NCBI RefSeq assembly: GCF_000740795.1
Contig: NZ_JGYG01000006.1
Span: 250,501 to 314,500, forward strand
Source: Haematobacter massiliensis
GTDB taxonomy: Bacteria; Pseudomonadota; Alphaproteobacteria; Rhodobacterales; Rhodobacteraceae
Length of the DNA: 64,000 nucleotides
Reading direction: 5' to 3'
The position numbers and the translations under genes were made by a program. A model generated the notes under the pieces. It made no database searches, was not told the origin of the DNA, and saw nothing but the letters and a program-made list of their open reading frames with translations. The stretch's first letter is position 1. Every line of letters starts with the position of its first letter. Of the stretch, positions 35,057-43,532 are shown one piece after another.

Positions 35057-35814
35057 CGGTTGCGGAAACGCGCCTTGTCCCGGCGGTGGAGCGTGCGCGG
35101 GCCATTCTCGATTATGTCGCCGAAACTCCCGAACCTCCCGCACAGGCGGAGATAGGCCGTGCCCTTGCCGTGCCGAAAAGCTCCCTCCATGGGCTGCTCG
35201 CTACGCTCACCGCGCTCGGCCTGCTGAACGAGGAACGGGGGCGCTATACGATCGGGGCGCATGTGCTGAAATGGGCGGGTGCGGCGCTCGACCAGAGCGA
35301 CATGGCGCAGGAGTTCAATCGGCTGATCGGCGCGATCCCTGCCCTTGCGCAGCACACGATCACGTTGAGCAGCCTGATTGGGGCGGAGGTGGTTTACACC
35401 TCCTGCCGGAACTCTACTGCACCGCTCGGCGTCACCTTCCGTATGGGGATGCGGCTTCCAGCCGTTTTCACCGCTACGGGCAAGGCGATGCTGGCATATC
35501 TTCCTGCCGAAGCCCGCGCGACCCTGACGGCTGAATTTCCGTCGCCTCTCACATCGGCCAGCGTGCGCGATCGCGCCGGACTGGATGCAGAGATCGCCCG
35601 CGTACGGCGGGACGGCTTTTCCATCGACAACGGTCAGGTTCGCGCTGGCATGACCTGCATCGGCGCCGCGGTGCTGAACCGCGCGGGCCTGCCGGTTGCC
35701 GGTGTGGCGCTGTCCATGACAACGGAGGAGGCGACCCCCGCCGCCATTGCGGAGGCGGGAGAGGCGATCGCCGACCTTGCGACGCGCCTTTCCCGGTTCA
35801 CGGCACTGGCCTAG
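35053..35814 (+). CDS. IclR-family regulator of the Baeyer-Villiger operon
   Basis: This 253-residue IclR protein has a winged helix (AQAEIGRALAVPKSSLHGLLATLTALGLL) and an effector domain. It ends the operon of GabD-like, alcohol dehydrogenase, monooxygenase and esterase genes, overlapping the esterase stop by four bases. A regulator as last gene of a catabolic operon usually controls it; a dyad at 29972-29987 before the first gene is the probable site. The ligand may be a pathway intermediate. Confidence 0.92.
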   Translation: MTVAETRLVPAVERARAILDYVAETPEPPAQAEIGRALAVPKSSLHGLLATLTALGLLNEERGRYTIGAHVLKWAGAALDQSDMAQEFNRLIGAIPALAQHTITLSSLIGAEVVYTSCRNSTAPLGVTFRMGMRLPAVFTATGKAMLAYLPAEARATLTAEFPSPLTSASVRDRAGLDAEIARVRRDGFSIDNGQVRAGMTCIGAAVLNRAGLPVAGVALSMTTEEATPAAIAEAGEAIADLATRLSRFTALA

Positions 35815-35938
35815 GAAGCGGTGCGCATCGATCCCTCTTTCGGTGCGGCACTGCAGTAGCCCGACGTTCGCAGCCCTTGTTGGCCGGCTGCGATGTTGTG
35901 GCGTGGTCCGCGCCCAGCGACCCGATGACCGGGCCGGA

Positions 35939-36985
35939 TCACCCCTGGTCCGCCAGCGCCCAGACACGGAACCGGGCATGTCCCGTGACCTCGCGCACAA
36001 GCCCCCGCTGCGCGAAGGTATCAATGTTTCGTTGCGCCGCAGCACGGGAAGACCCCGTTTCCCGCGCCGCCAGAGGCACCGAAACCATGGGATGGCGCAG
36101 GAAGGTGTCGAGCAGGCGCGGGGGTGTGCGGCCGGACAGATCCGCGATCGCTTCCGTGGCCCGCGCCCGCCAGTCCATCAGGCGGTCAAGGGTCAGCAGC
36201 GCCACCAGCACCGACTGATGCGCAGCCTCTACCCACCGGGCGAGCCTCCGCTCCACTGGCCCGTTCGCCACCAGCGCCGACGGCCCTGCGAGGGCGAGCG
36301 GCAGGAAGGCGAGCGAGGTGCCCTGGCCCTCCGCCGCGATCCGTGCCCCGATCACCGCGGCCTCCGCACGCCTGAGCGGCCAGGGGCGTTCGTCCAGCCC
36401 CTGCCACAGGTGATAGGCCGCACATCCCTTGACCACCGGATGAAGGGCGGCGATGCCCGCGAGCTCCGCCTCCACCTCCTCCGGCAGCGTATCCAGGCGC
36501 GGGTCCGGGCCGAGATGCTCCGTCAACCCCCGCCCGGGCGGAGCGGAGAGGCGCCGCGCCGCCCATGCCGTACGCGCCAGCGCCTCCGCCGTATCACCGG
36601 GTGCACCGATGCGGAACGCCCGCCAAAGCGCCAGCCGGTCCGCACCCACCCTGTCGCCGGTGCCCCAGCCGAGCGCCAGGGCCTCTGCCGCCGCGAGCCG
36701 CTCCCGCGCACCGTCGCCCATGTGACGTGCGCGTTCGTCCAGCCGTCCCCGGTCATAGGTCAAGGTGGCGAGGTCGTAGGAAAGCGCGGCCTGAGCCGCC
36801 TCCCAGAGCGCAGGCTCCACTGCGCTCCGCACGGGCCTGCGATGCCAGGGGGGGAGCGCTGGATCCTCCTCTTCCGGGTCGGGGGGCAGAAACCACAGGT
36901 CACCCTCACTCGGCTCCCCGTCATAGGGGCCGGGCGGAGGGTGATCCTCCTCCTCAGCGGGCGGGTACTGGCGACTGGCGTTCAT
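35939..36985 (-). CDS. Helix-turn-helix plasmid protein, possibly DUF1612/RHE_PE00001-like
   Basis: This 348-residue protein has an acidic, proline-rich N-terminus (first 45 residues), an alanine-rich helical middle and a C-terminal winged-helix-like segment (HPMVSVPLAARETGSSRAAAQRNID followed by GLVREVTGHARFRVW). The last part resembles the HTH end of DUF1612 proteins found beside repABC on rhizobial plasmids and of Fic-associated proteins. No Fic motif is present. I cannot assign a function; DNA binding is likely. It is the second gene of a leftward pair whose first gene lies 51 bases upstream. The family name is a by-eye resemblance. Confidence 0.6.
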   Translation of the reverse strand: MNASRQYPPAEEEDHPPPGPYDGEPSEGDLWFLPPDPEEEDPALPPWHRRPVRSAVEPALWEAAQAALSYDLATLTYDRGRLDERARHMGDGARERLAAAEALALGWGTGDRVGADRLALWRAFRIGAPGDTAEALARTAWAARRLSAPPGRGLTEHLGPDPRLDTLPEEVEAELAGIAALHPVVKGCAAYHLWQGLDERPWPLRRAEAAVIGARIAAEGQGTSLAFLPLALAGPSALVANGPVERRLARWVEAAHQSVLVALLTLDRLMDWRARATEAIADLSGRTPPRLLDTFLRHPMVSVPLAARETGSSRAAAQRNIDTFAQRGLVREVTGHARFRVWALADQG

Positions 36986-37036
36986 CGCGCCACTCTTGGC
37001 GGTTTTGGCGTCCGGCTCAAGGAGAACCGACGCGGG

Positions 37037-37546
37037 TCACGCGGCGCGTGGCAAGAACCGGTGTACCCGCCCCTCCCCCGGCAGGGCTGCGTCATGCTCC
37101 GCGATAACGGGGAGCGACAGACCACGATGGGCGAGGGCCCCGCGCATTCTGGCCAGCGTGACCGGCTCTCGCGCAGGCAGGATCAGCGCGTCCAGCCCCG
37201 TCAGCAGCGCCGGGGGCAGTTCCACGGCACGAGGCTCCACCGTGAGCGGTCCTGCCCGCAGAAGACCGATCAGGGCTATCCCTGCCTCCCGTAGCGGCGC
37301 GACCTCCAGCGGCGCGCTGTCTGCTCGCACGGCGGCAAAGGCCGGAATGCCCCAGATCGTCTGTATGGCACGCACCGTATCCACCGTCTGAGCAGGGTCC
37401 GCTGCGGCGACCGCGATGAACTCCGGTTCCTCTGACAGAACCCCTCTGATTGCCCGCCACAGACGGAAGCTGCTCCCCAGATCTGCGGCTGGCATCACGC
37501 GATAAGACACTCTCGCTCCGGCGGTGAGGCTCATATCCAGCGGCAT
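37037..37546 (-). CDS. Short protein resembling part of methylenetetrahydrofolate reductase
   Basis: This 169-residue protein has an excellent ribosome site (AAGGAGA six bases before the ATG at 37546). The segment EFIAVAAADPAQTVDTVRAIQTIWGIPAFAAV followed by LREAGIALIGLLRAGPL resembles the MetF barrel, where a D-F-V-S-V strand, a T-x-x-x-x-I helix and GIxxILALRGD occur in the same order. MetF is about 290 residues, so this would be a half-length relative without the flavin-binding RGD residues. It diverges from metR, which supports a methionine-cycle role. The assignment is tentative; it may be an unrelated barrel fragment. Confidence 0.6.
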   Translation of the reverse strand: MPLDMSLTAGARVSYRVMPAADLGSSFRLWRAIRGVLSEEPEFIAVAAADPAQTVDTVRAIQTIWGIPAFAAVRADSAPLEVAPLREAGIALIGLLRAGPLTVEPRAVELPPALLTGLDALILPAREPVTLARMRGALAHRGLSLPVIAEHDAALPGEGRVHRFLPRAA

Positions 37547-37610
37547 GGCGGTCTCCTTTTCTGCTCATCCCTTCATATCGGGAGGTAAACATGAGCGGAA
37601 ATGGTATAAC

Positions 37611-37626
37611 TTCATGAATTGATGAA
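37611..37626. promoter_or_regulatory. LysR-type dyad between metR and the MetF-like gene
   Basis: TTCAT at 37611-37615 and ATGAA at 37622-37626 form a perfect dyad with a six-base centre, and TTCATGAA lies within it. MetR sites are built from TGAA and TTCA half-sites, so this 92-base divergent region probably holds the MetR operator. It sits 13 bases before the metR ATG, consistent with autorepression. Confidence 0.5.
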
Positions 37627-37638
37627 TGGAGATCATAC

Positions 37639-38562
37639 ATGCTTGACCGACAGCACCTGATGATCCTGCGCGAAGTGGATCGTCTGGGCAGCCTCACAGC
37701 CGCGGCGGAACGGCTGAACCTGACCCAGTCCGCGCTCTCCCATGCCATGCGGAAGTTCGAGGAGCGGTATGGCGTCGCGGTGTGGCTGCGCGAGGGACGC
37801 GCCCTTCGGCTGACGCAGGCGGGGGAATATCTGCTGGCGCTGGCACAGCGGGTGTTGCCGCAGCTCGACCATGCCGAGGCAGTGCTCGCCGATTACGCCT
37901 CCGGTCAGCGCGGCGCGCTTCGCGTGGGGATGGAATGCCATCCCTGCCAGCAGTGGCTCATGCGGGTTGTCTCCCCTTATCTGGCGACATGGCCGGATGT
38001 GGATCTCGAGATCCGCACGGCCTTTCGGTTCGGTGGTCTGGGGGCGCTTCTGGGCCATGAGATCGACCTCATCATCACGCCCGACCCCATGGAGCGGCCC
38101 GAGATCCTCTATGCACCGGTCTTTGATTATGAGCTGGTGCTGGCCGTACCGGAGGATCACCCGATCGGCGCAGTGGCCGCGCCGGGCGATCTGGCGCGCG
38201 AGGTGCTCATCACCTATCCCGTGCCGCCGGAGCGGCTGGATGTGTTCACCCGCTTTCTCGCACCCGCCCATGTCAGCCCCGCACGTCACCGGACGGTGGA
38301 GACGACGGACATGATGCTGCAACTCGTCGCCGCAGGCCGGGGGGTAAGCGCGGTGCCGGACTGGCTGCTGCGGGAAGAGGGGCGCGGCCTGCCGATCCGC
38401 GCGGCCCGGATCGGGGTGGAGGGGTTACCCAAGACCATTCATGTGGGCGTGCGTGTGGGAGAGGACGCAACCGACTACATCGCCGGTTTCATGGATATCG
38501 CGCGCGCCACGTCTCTGACCGCGCCTGCAGGCACCGACGGTCAGTCTGACGCCGTGACCTGA
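37639..38562 (+). CDS. metR: MetR, LysR-type methionine regulator
   Basis: This 307-residue LysR-type regulator closely matches MetR. The helix-turn-helix is LGSLTAAAERLNLTQSALSHAMRKFEERYG. The ligand domain carries the MetR hallmarks MECHPCQQWL and the segment YPVPPERLDVFTRFLAPAHVSP. MetR activates methionine-synthesis genes in response to homocysteine. GGAG lies upstream of ATG 37639. It diverges from the short MetF-like gene, and its 3' end overlaps the convergent frcK by 22 bases. Confidence 0.9.
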   Translation: MLDRQHLMILREVDRLGSLTAAAERLNLTQSALSHAMRKFEERYGVAVWLREGRALRLTQAGEYLLALAQRVLPQLDHAEAVLADYASGQRGALRVGMECHPCQQWLMRVVSPYLATWPDVDLEIRTAFRFGGLGALLGHEIDLIITPDPMERPEILYAPVFDYELVLAVPEDHPIGAVAAPGDLAREVLITYPVPPERLDVFTRFLAPAHVSPARHRTVETTDMMLQLVAAGRGVSAVPDWLLREEGRGLPIRAARIGVEGLPKTIHVGVRVGEDATDYIAGFMDIARATSLTAPAGTDGQSDAVT

Positions 38563-39167
38563 TCCGACAACCTCACCTCGGCAGGAGTAGACCGGCTGAG
38601 CACCAGCCGTGCATTGGTCATGTCGTTGCCAAGCGCTCTTGCCCGCGCCGCATCCTCGGGGAGCCCGTGCTCCAGCCAGCGGCGAATGAGCCTCTGTTCC
38701 AGCTCCTGGTCCGGCACATCGAGGAACACCGTCAGGTCGAGAAGCGGCGCGACGCCGCCCCATGCGCCATCGGGCAAAAGCAGGTAGTTGCCCTCCACCA
38801 CCAGCAACCGGTGTCGCTTCTCCACGATGTCGGCACCGGCCCGGGCAAGGTCGGCAGCGCGATCGAACACAGGGATGGCCGCCTCCTCTCCCGCGCGCAG
38901 GCGCGTGAGGAGAGCCACGAAACCACCCGTGTCGAAGGTCTGCGGCGCGCCCTTGCGGTCGAGCACCCCCCGCGTAGCCAGCAGGGCATTGTCATAGTGG
39001 AACCCGTCCATCGGGATGAGCCGTGCCTCCGGCCCCAGTTCATCAACCAGCCGGGCCGCGAGGGTCGATTTCCCCGCGCCGGGCGGCCCGGCGATCCCCG
39101 TGAGGAAGCGCGCGCCGTCAGGGGCGCGCGCGCGGATCAACGCGGCAAGGTCGGCAACTTCCCTCAT
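38541..39167 (-). CDS. frcK: FrcK, sugar-operon P-loop kinase
   Basis: This 208-residue P-loop kinase of the uridine kinase/pantothenate kinase class has Walker A GPPGAGKST near residue 27 and the acidic segment PMDGFHYDN that binds substrate in this fold. It is the last gene of a leftward operon matching frcBCAK of Sinorhizobium, where FrcK is an accessory kinase of fructose uptake. Its ATG overlaps the frcA stop. Whether it phosphorylates fructose directly has not been settled from sequence. Confidence 0.87.
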   Translation of the reverse strand: MREVADLAALIRARAPDGARFLTGIAGPPGAGKSTLAARLVDELGPEARLIPMDGFHYDNALLATRGVLDRKGAPQTFDTGGFVALLTRLRAGEEAAIPVFDRAADLARAGADIVEKRHRLLVVEGNYLLLPDGAWGGVAPLLDLTVFLDVPDQELEQRLIRRWLEHGLPEDAARARALGNDMTNARLVLSRSTPAEVRLSDQVTASD

Positions 39168-39943
39168 GCTGCCTGCGCCGCACCCTCCGGAACCTTGGCG
39201 CCCGTCATGAAGGCCACGGCATCGGACATGGAGTGATCGCCCGGCCGGATCACACAGAGCCTGCGCCCCAGCCGGTGGATATGAATGCGGTCCGCCACCT
39301 CGAACACATGCGGCATGTTATGGCTGATGAGGATCACCGGCAGTCCCCGCGACCGCACGTCGCTGATAAGGTCGAGCACGCGACGGCTTTCCTTGACGCC
39401 GAGCGCCGCCGTCGGCTCGTCGAGGATCACCACCTTGGAGCCGAAGGCCGCCGCCCGTGCCACCGCCACGCCCTGCCGCTGCCCGCCCGAGAGCGTCTCC
39501 ACCGGCTGCGTGATGTTCTGAATGGTCATCAGCCCCAGTTCGCTCAGCTTTTCGCGGGCGAAGGCCTCCATCCGGGGGCGGTCCAGTTGGCGGAGCACCT
39601 TGCCGGCGAGGCCGGGTTTCCGCCACTCCCGCCCCATGAACATGTTGTCGGCGATGGAAAGTGCGGGGCTCATGGCGAGCGTCTGATAGACGGTCTCGAT
39701 CCCCGCCCCCCGCGCCTCGATCGGGGAGCGGAAGGAGACGGCGCGACCCTCGAGCGTGATCTCCCCGTCATCGGGGCGGATCGCGCCGGAGAGCGCCTTG
39801 ATGAGGGAGGATTTTCCCGCCCCGTTATCGCCGATTACCGCAAGGATCTCCCCCGGCATCAGGTCGAAGTCGCAGTTGTCGAGCGCTGTGACACGGCCGT
39901 AGCGTTTCACCAGCCCACGCGCCTTGAGCAGAGGTTCGGTCAT
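39164..39943 (-). CDS. frcA: FrcA, fructose ABC transporter ATPase
   Basis: This 259-residue ATPase has Walker A GDNGAGKSS, the signature LSGGQRQGVAVARA and Walker B VVILDEPTAALGVKES. Unlike RbsA or XylG it has a single nucleotide-binding domain, as in Sinorhizobium FrcA. ATG 39943 overlaps the frcC stop (ATGA), and residues before it in the same frame are not conserved. It forms the importer with FrcB and FrcC. Confidence 0.92.
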   Translation of the reverse strand: MTEPLLKARGLVKRYGRVTALDNCDFDLMPGEILAVIGDNGAGKSSLIKALSGAIRPDDGEITLEGRAVSFRSPIEARGAGIETVYQTLAMSPALSIADNMFMGREWRKPGLAGKVLRQLDRPRMEAFAREKLSELGLMTIQNITQPVETLSGGQRQGVAVARAAAFGSKVVILDEPTAALGVKESRRVLDLISDVRSRGLPVILISHNMPHVFEVADRIHIHRLGRRLCVIRPGDHSMSDAVAFMTGAKVPEGAAQAA

Positions 39944-41010
39944 ACGGAAACCTTTCTGATCCACTGGTCCACCGCCACGGCGCAGATGATGAGCACGCCG
40001 ATCAGGAAGAAGGTCCATTGCGGGTCTGTGCCGACAAGGCGCAAGCCCATCTCGAAGACGCCGACGATCATCGCGCCGAAGAACATGCCGATGATGGAAC
40101 CGCGCCCGCCGAAGAGCGATATCCCCCCGATGACAACCGCCGTGATCGACTGAATGTTGCCCAGCTGCCCGGTGGATGCCGTCGGTGAGACGGAGCCGAA
40201 ACGCCCGATCATCACCCAGCCCGCAACCGCGCAGAAGAAACCTGCCAGCGCATAGACCTGCATCAGCCGCCGCTTCGTAGGAACGCCCGCCAGTTCCGCC
40301 GCCACGGGATCGTCACCCGTTGCATAGACATGGCGCCCCCAGGCGGTATGCCGCAGGATCCAGGCCATCACCGCGACAAGCGCCACCATGAGGAATACGG
40401 CATAGAGCACCTTGACGCCGCCGGGCTGGATCGAGTTGCCCCAGAACTGAAGCATCGGCGCCCGTTCGGCGATCTCGGAGGACCGGATCGTCTCGTTCCT
40501 GGAGAAGATGAAGTTGGAGGCCAGCAGGATCTGCCATGTCCCCAAGGTCGCGATGAAGGGCGGCAGGCGCAGCCGCGCCACCAGCCAACCGTTCAGCAGG
40601 CCCATCAGGGTGCCGAGCATCAACCCGAGCGCAATCGCTGCTGGCGCAGGTATGCCGTAGCGAAAGGTGAGCTGTCCCATGAGCACGGAGGAGAACACCG
40701 CGATCGCACCAACCGACAGGTCGATCCCCGCCGTCAGCACGATAAGCGCCTGCGCGATTCCGAGGATCCCGACGATGGAGATCTGCTGCAGGATCGTGGA
40801 CAGCGTTGTCGCCGTGAGGAAGTTGGGCGAAAGCAGCCCGAATACGATGATGGAGGCGATAAGAACGATCAGCGGCACCGCCGATGGCGTATGGTGCAGC
40901 CATTGCTGAAGTTTCTTCAGCGTGGTCCTGTTGTCCTGAAATTCCGCGACCCCTGCGGAGGCGCCCCTCAGGCCCTCCTCGAAGCCGCCCACGATCTTGG
41001 CATCAGCCAT
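39940..41010 (-). CDS. frcC: FrcC, fructose ABC transporter permease
   Basis: This 356-residue permease of the ribose/xylose class has about eight to ten helices. Motifs include GILGIAQALIVLTAGIDLSVGAI, the extended loop AWGRHVYATGDDPVAAELAGVPTKR that contacts the ATPase, and GGISLFGGRGSIIG. It is separated from frcB by 63 bases containing a stem-loop. The N-terminal 45 residues are hydrophilic and probably cytoplasmic. Confidence 0.93.
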   Translation of the reverse strand: MADAKIVGGFEEGLRGASAGVAEFQDNRTTLKKLQQWLHHTPSAVPLIVLIASIIVFGLLSPNFLTATTLSTILQQISIVGILGIAQALIVLTAGIDLSVGAIAVFSSVLMGQLTFRYGIPAPAAIALGLMLGTLMGLLNGWLVARLRLPPFIATLGTWQILLASNFIFSRNETIRSSEIAERAPMLQFWGNSIQPGGVKVLYAVFLMVALVAVMAWILRHTAWGRHVYATGDDPVAAELAGVPTKRRLMQVYALAGFFCAVAGWVMIGRFGSVSPTASTGQLGNIQSITAVVIGGISLFGGRGSIIGMFFGAMIVGVFEMGLRLVGTDPQWTFFLIGVLIICAVAVDQWIRKVSV

Positions 41011-41037
41011 TGGGTTTCTCCCTCACACGTGGGGGGC

Positions 41038-41062
41038 GAAGGGCGGCGGTGAGCTGCCCTTC
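41038..41062 (-). other. Intercistronic stem-loop between frcB and frcC
   Basis: GAAGGGC at 41038-41044 pairs with GCCCTTC at 41056-41062 across an 11-base loop, just after the frcB stop on the leftward message. Such hairpins after binding-protein genes often protect the 3' end and raise receptor levels relative to permease. No U-tract follows. Confidence 0.5.
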
Positions 41063-41073
41063 CCTGCCTGCGC

Positions 41074-42120
41074 CTAGCCCCAGCAGAGGCTGGTGGCCTT
41101 GGAGCTGTCGATGGAGTCCACCCCGGAAACCGGATGGTCGGTCACAAGAGCGACGCCGGTATCGAAGAAATCCTTGCCCGGCGTAGGCGCGGGTTTCGTG
41201 CCATCGGCTGCGAATTTCGCGATCGCCTCCACACCAAGCGCAGACATCATCAGCGGATACTGCTGCGATGTCGCTCCGATCACACCGGCCTTCACGTTCG
41301 CCACCCCGGGACAGCCGCCATCCACGGAGACGATGAGCACATCCTTGTCCCGGCCCGCGGCCTTCAGCGCCTCATAGGCACCGGCGGCGGCGGGTTCGTT
41401 GATCGTGTAGACCATGTTGATCTGCGGATCCTTGGTGAGCAGGGCCTCCATCGCGTTGAGGCCACCCTCTTCGTTGCCGCTCGTCACCTCGTTTCCGACG
41501 ATGCGGGGGTCGGTCTCATCTCCCCAGCGGTTCGGATCGCCGAGGTCGATCCCGAAGCCCGACAGGAAACCCTGATCACGCAGCACATCCACGGAGGGCT
41601 GGGAAATGCCGAGGTCCAGCATCGCGATCTTCGCGGTCGCGGCCTTGTCGCCCATCGTGGCCTTTGCCCATTGGCCGATGAGCTCGCCCGCCTTGAAGTT
41701 GTCGGTGGCGAATGTCGCATCCGCCGCTTCCGGCGGGTCTAGCGGCGTATCGAGGGCGATCACGAGGATCCCGGCCTGCCGGGCCTGGTCCAGCACATCG
41801 ACGATGGCCTTGGTGTCCGACGCGGTGATCATGATCCCCTTGGCGCCGCCCGCGATACAGGCCTCTACCGCAGCGACCTGACCTTCGTGGTCGCCGTCGA
41901 TCTTCCCGGCGTAGGTCTTCATGTTGAGGCCCAGTTCCTTCGCCTTGGCGACCGCTCCCTCCTTCATCTTCACAAAGAACGGATTGGTATCCGTCTTGGT
42001 GATCAGACATGCGGTGGGTGGATCCGCGGCCAGCGCCGGTGTGGCGGCGATCATGAGGGCCGACGCTGCCCAGAGAGCGCGTCGTACCGTTATCTTCCGT
42101 CCTGCAATCGTGCCGTTCAT
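41074..42120 (-). CDS. frcB: FrcB, fructose-binding periplasmic protein
   Basis: This 348-residue ribose-type periplasmic binding protein has a signal peptide ending near ATPALAAD and the FrcB-typical segments [51 protein letters not shown] and [12 protein letters not shown]. The ATG at 42120 was chosen because GGGAGG sits just before it; an upstream in-frame ATG at 42135 contains that ribosome site within its own codons. FrcB binds fructose, ribose and mannose in Sinorhizobium; here fructose is the best guess. It leads the leftward frcBCAK operon. Confidence 0.92.
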   Translation of the reverse strand: MNGTIAGRKITVRRALWAASALMIAATPALAADPPTACLITKTDTNPFFVKMKEGAVAKAKELGLNMKTYAGKIDGDHEGQVAAVEACIAGGAKGIMITASDTKAIVDVLDQARQAGILVIALDTPLDPPEAADATFATDNFKAGELIGQWAKATMGDKAATAKIAMLDLGISQPSVDVLRDQGFLSGFGIDLGDPNRWGDETDPRIVGNEVTSGNEEGGLNAMEALLTKDPQINMVYTINEPAAAGAYEALKAAGRDKDVLIVSVDGGCPGVANVKAGVIGATSQQYPLMMSALGVEAIAKFAADGTKPAPTPGKDFFDTGVALVTDHPVSGVDSIDSSKATSLCWG

Positions 42121-42206
42121 GGGTTCCTCCCGCATTCCCGCGTCTTGCCGCGGGCCCCTCCGGTTCAGGGAGAGAAATCCGAATCGCCCCCTTGCGTCAA
42201 GTTAAA

Positions 42207-42223
42207 TAAATCACTCTGATTTA
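42207..42223. promoter_or_regulatory. Palindromic operator between frcB and frcR
   Basis: TAAATCA at 42207-42213 and TGATTTA at 42217-42223 form a perfect 17-base dyad around CTC. It lies in an AT-rich patch of the divergent region, about 87 bases upstream of frcB and 80 upstream of frcR. ROK-family repressors bind AT-rich dyads of this kind, so it is the likely FrcR site. Confidence 0.55.
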
Positions 42224-42302
42224 ATATTGCCTAGCGCCTCCTTCGATGTCAGATTGCTTCCACCGGATCAGGGCGCCCCGTCCGGCCAAGCGGGAGGACA
42301 GG

Positions 42303-43529
42303 GTGGCGAAGGCGGAGATCTTGCCTGAAAGGGCATCCCACGAAGGGGTCGGACTGCGCGGCTCGAACCAATCCGCGATGCGTGCACACAACGAACGGCT
42401 GGTGCTGTCGCTTCTGCGGCGAAACAACGGCGCGGCGAAATCCGATATCGCGCGGGCGACGGGCCTCTCGGCCCAGACCGTCTCCGTCATCATGCGCGCG
42501 CTGGAGGAGGAGGGACTGATCCAGCGCGGCACACCGCAGCGCGGGCGGATCGGGCAACCTTCCGTCCCGATGTCGCTGGCAGCGGATGGGGCATTCTTCC
42601 TCGGGCTGAAGATCGGGCGGCGTTCGGCGGATCTGCTGCTCACCGATTTCCTGGGGCGCATCCGGGGCAAGCGGCGCCAGGTCTATCCCTATCCGACGCC
42701 CAAGGCCGTACTGGCCTTTGTCGAGCGGGAGCAGGAAGGCCTGCTGGCGGAGCTTCCCCTCCCCCTGCGCAGCCGGGTCGGCGGGCTGGGGCTGGCCATG
42801 CCCTTCCAGCTCTGGGAATGGAGCCGGCATATCGACGCCCCGCCGGAGATGATGGAACCCTGGCGCAATACCGACATGCAGGCCGCGCTTTCTGCCCTGA
42901 CCGGCCTGCCCGTGCATCTCCAGAATGACGCGACCGCCGCCTGCGGAGCAGAATTGGTGTTCGGGACGGGGGAGAAGCCGCGCGACTTTCTTTACTTCTA
43001 CTTCGGGTACTTCATCGGCGGCGGGCTGGTCCTGAACGGACGCCTGTTCACCGGGCGCGGCGGCAATGCGGCCGGGGTCGCGACCATGCCGGTTCCCGGG
43101 CCGGACGGGCGGATGGTGCGTCTGCTGGAAGTCGCCTCCACCTCCAGCCTCGCACGCGCGATGGACGCGGCCGGCCAGTCGTCGGATCAGCTATGGACCA
43201 GCCCGGACCACTGGGATGTGGATCCGGCGGTTCTTTCGCGCTGGATGAGAGGTGCGGCTGCGGGGCTGGCTTCCGCCACGCTTTCCGCCTGTGCCCTGCT
43301 GGAACTGGAGGCGGTGCTGGTCGATGGTTGGATGCCCGCGCAGATACGCGCGGAAGTGGTCGCGCATACGGAGGCGGCGCTCGGCGCGATGGACCTGTCC
43401 GGGATCACGCCGCCGCAGATACAGGAAGGCACCGTCGGCCCCGACGCGCGGGCCTTGGGTGCCGCCGCCGCGCCTCTGGCGCAGCGGTATCTCGTCGACC
43501 CGGAAGCAACGCTGGGCGACATGGCCTAG
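42303..43529 (+). CDS. frcR: FrcR-like ROK-family repressor
   Basis: This 408-residue regulator has a MarR-like winged helix (LRRNNGAAKSDIARATGLSAQTVSVIMRALEEEGLI) followed by a ROK sugar-kinase-like domain (GLGLAMPFQLWEW, VHLQNDATAACGAE, FYFGYFIGGGLVLNGRL). GTG 42303 has GGAGG five bases upstream; ATG 42246 lacks a ribosome site. It diverges from frcBCAK and probably represses it until fructose or its phosphate is present. The zinc-binding CxCGxxGC motif of NagC-like ROK proteins is not evident. Confidence 0.88.
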   Translation: MAKAEILPERASHEGVGLRGSNQSAMRAHNERLVLSLLRRNNGAAKSDIARATGLSAQTVSVIMRALEEEGLIQRGTPQRGRIGQPSVPMSLAADGAFFLGLKIGRRSADLLLTDFLGRIRGKRRQVYPYPTPKAVLAFVEREQEGLLAELPLPLRSRVGGLGLAMPFQLWEWSRHIDAPPEMMEPWRNTDMQAALSALTGLPVHLQNDATAACGAELVFGTGEKPRDFLYFYFGYFIGGGLVLNGRLFTGRGGNAAGVATMPVPGPDGRMVRLLEVASTSSLARAMDAAGQSSDQLWTSPDHWDVDPAVLSRWMRGAAAGLASATLSACALLELEAVLVDGWMPAQIRAEVVAHTEAALGAMDLSGITPPQIQEGTVGPDARALGAAAAPLAQRYLVDPEATLGDMA

Positions 43530-43532
43530 CTT

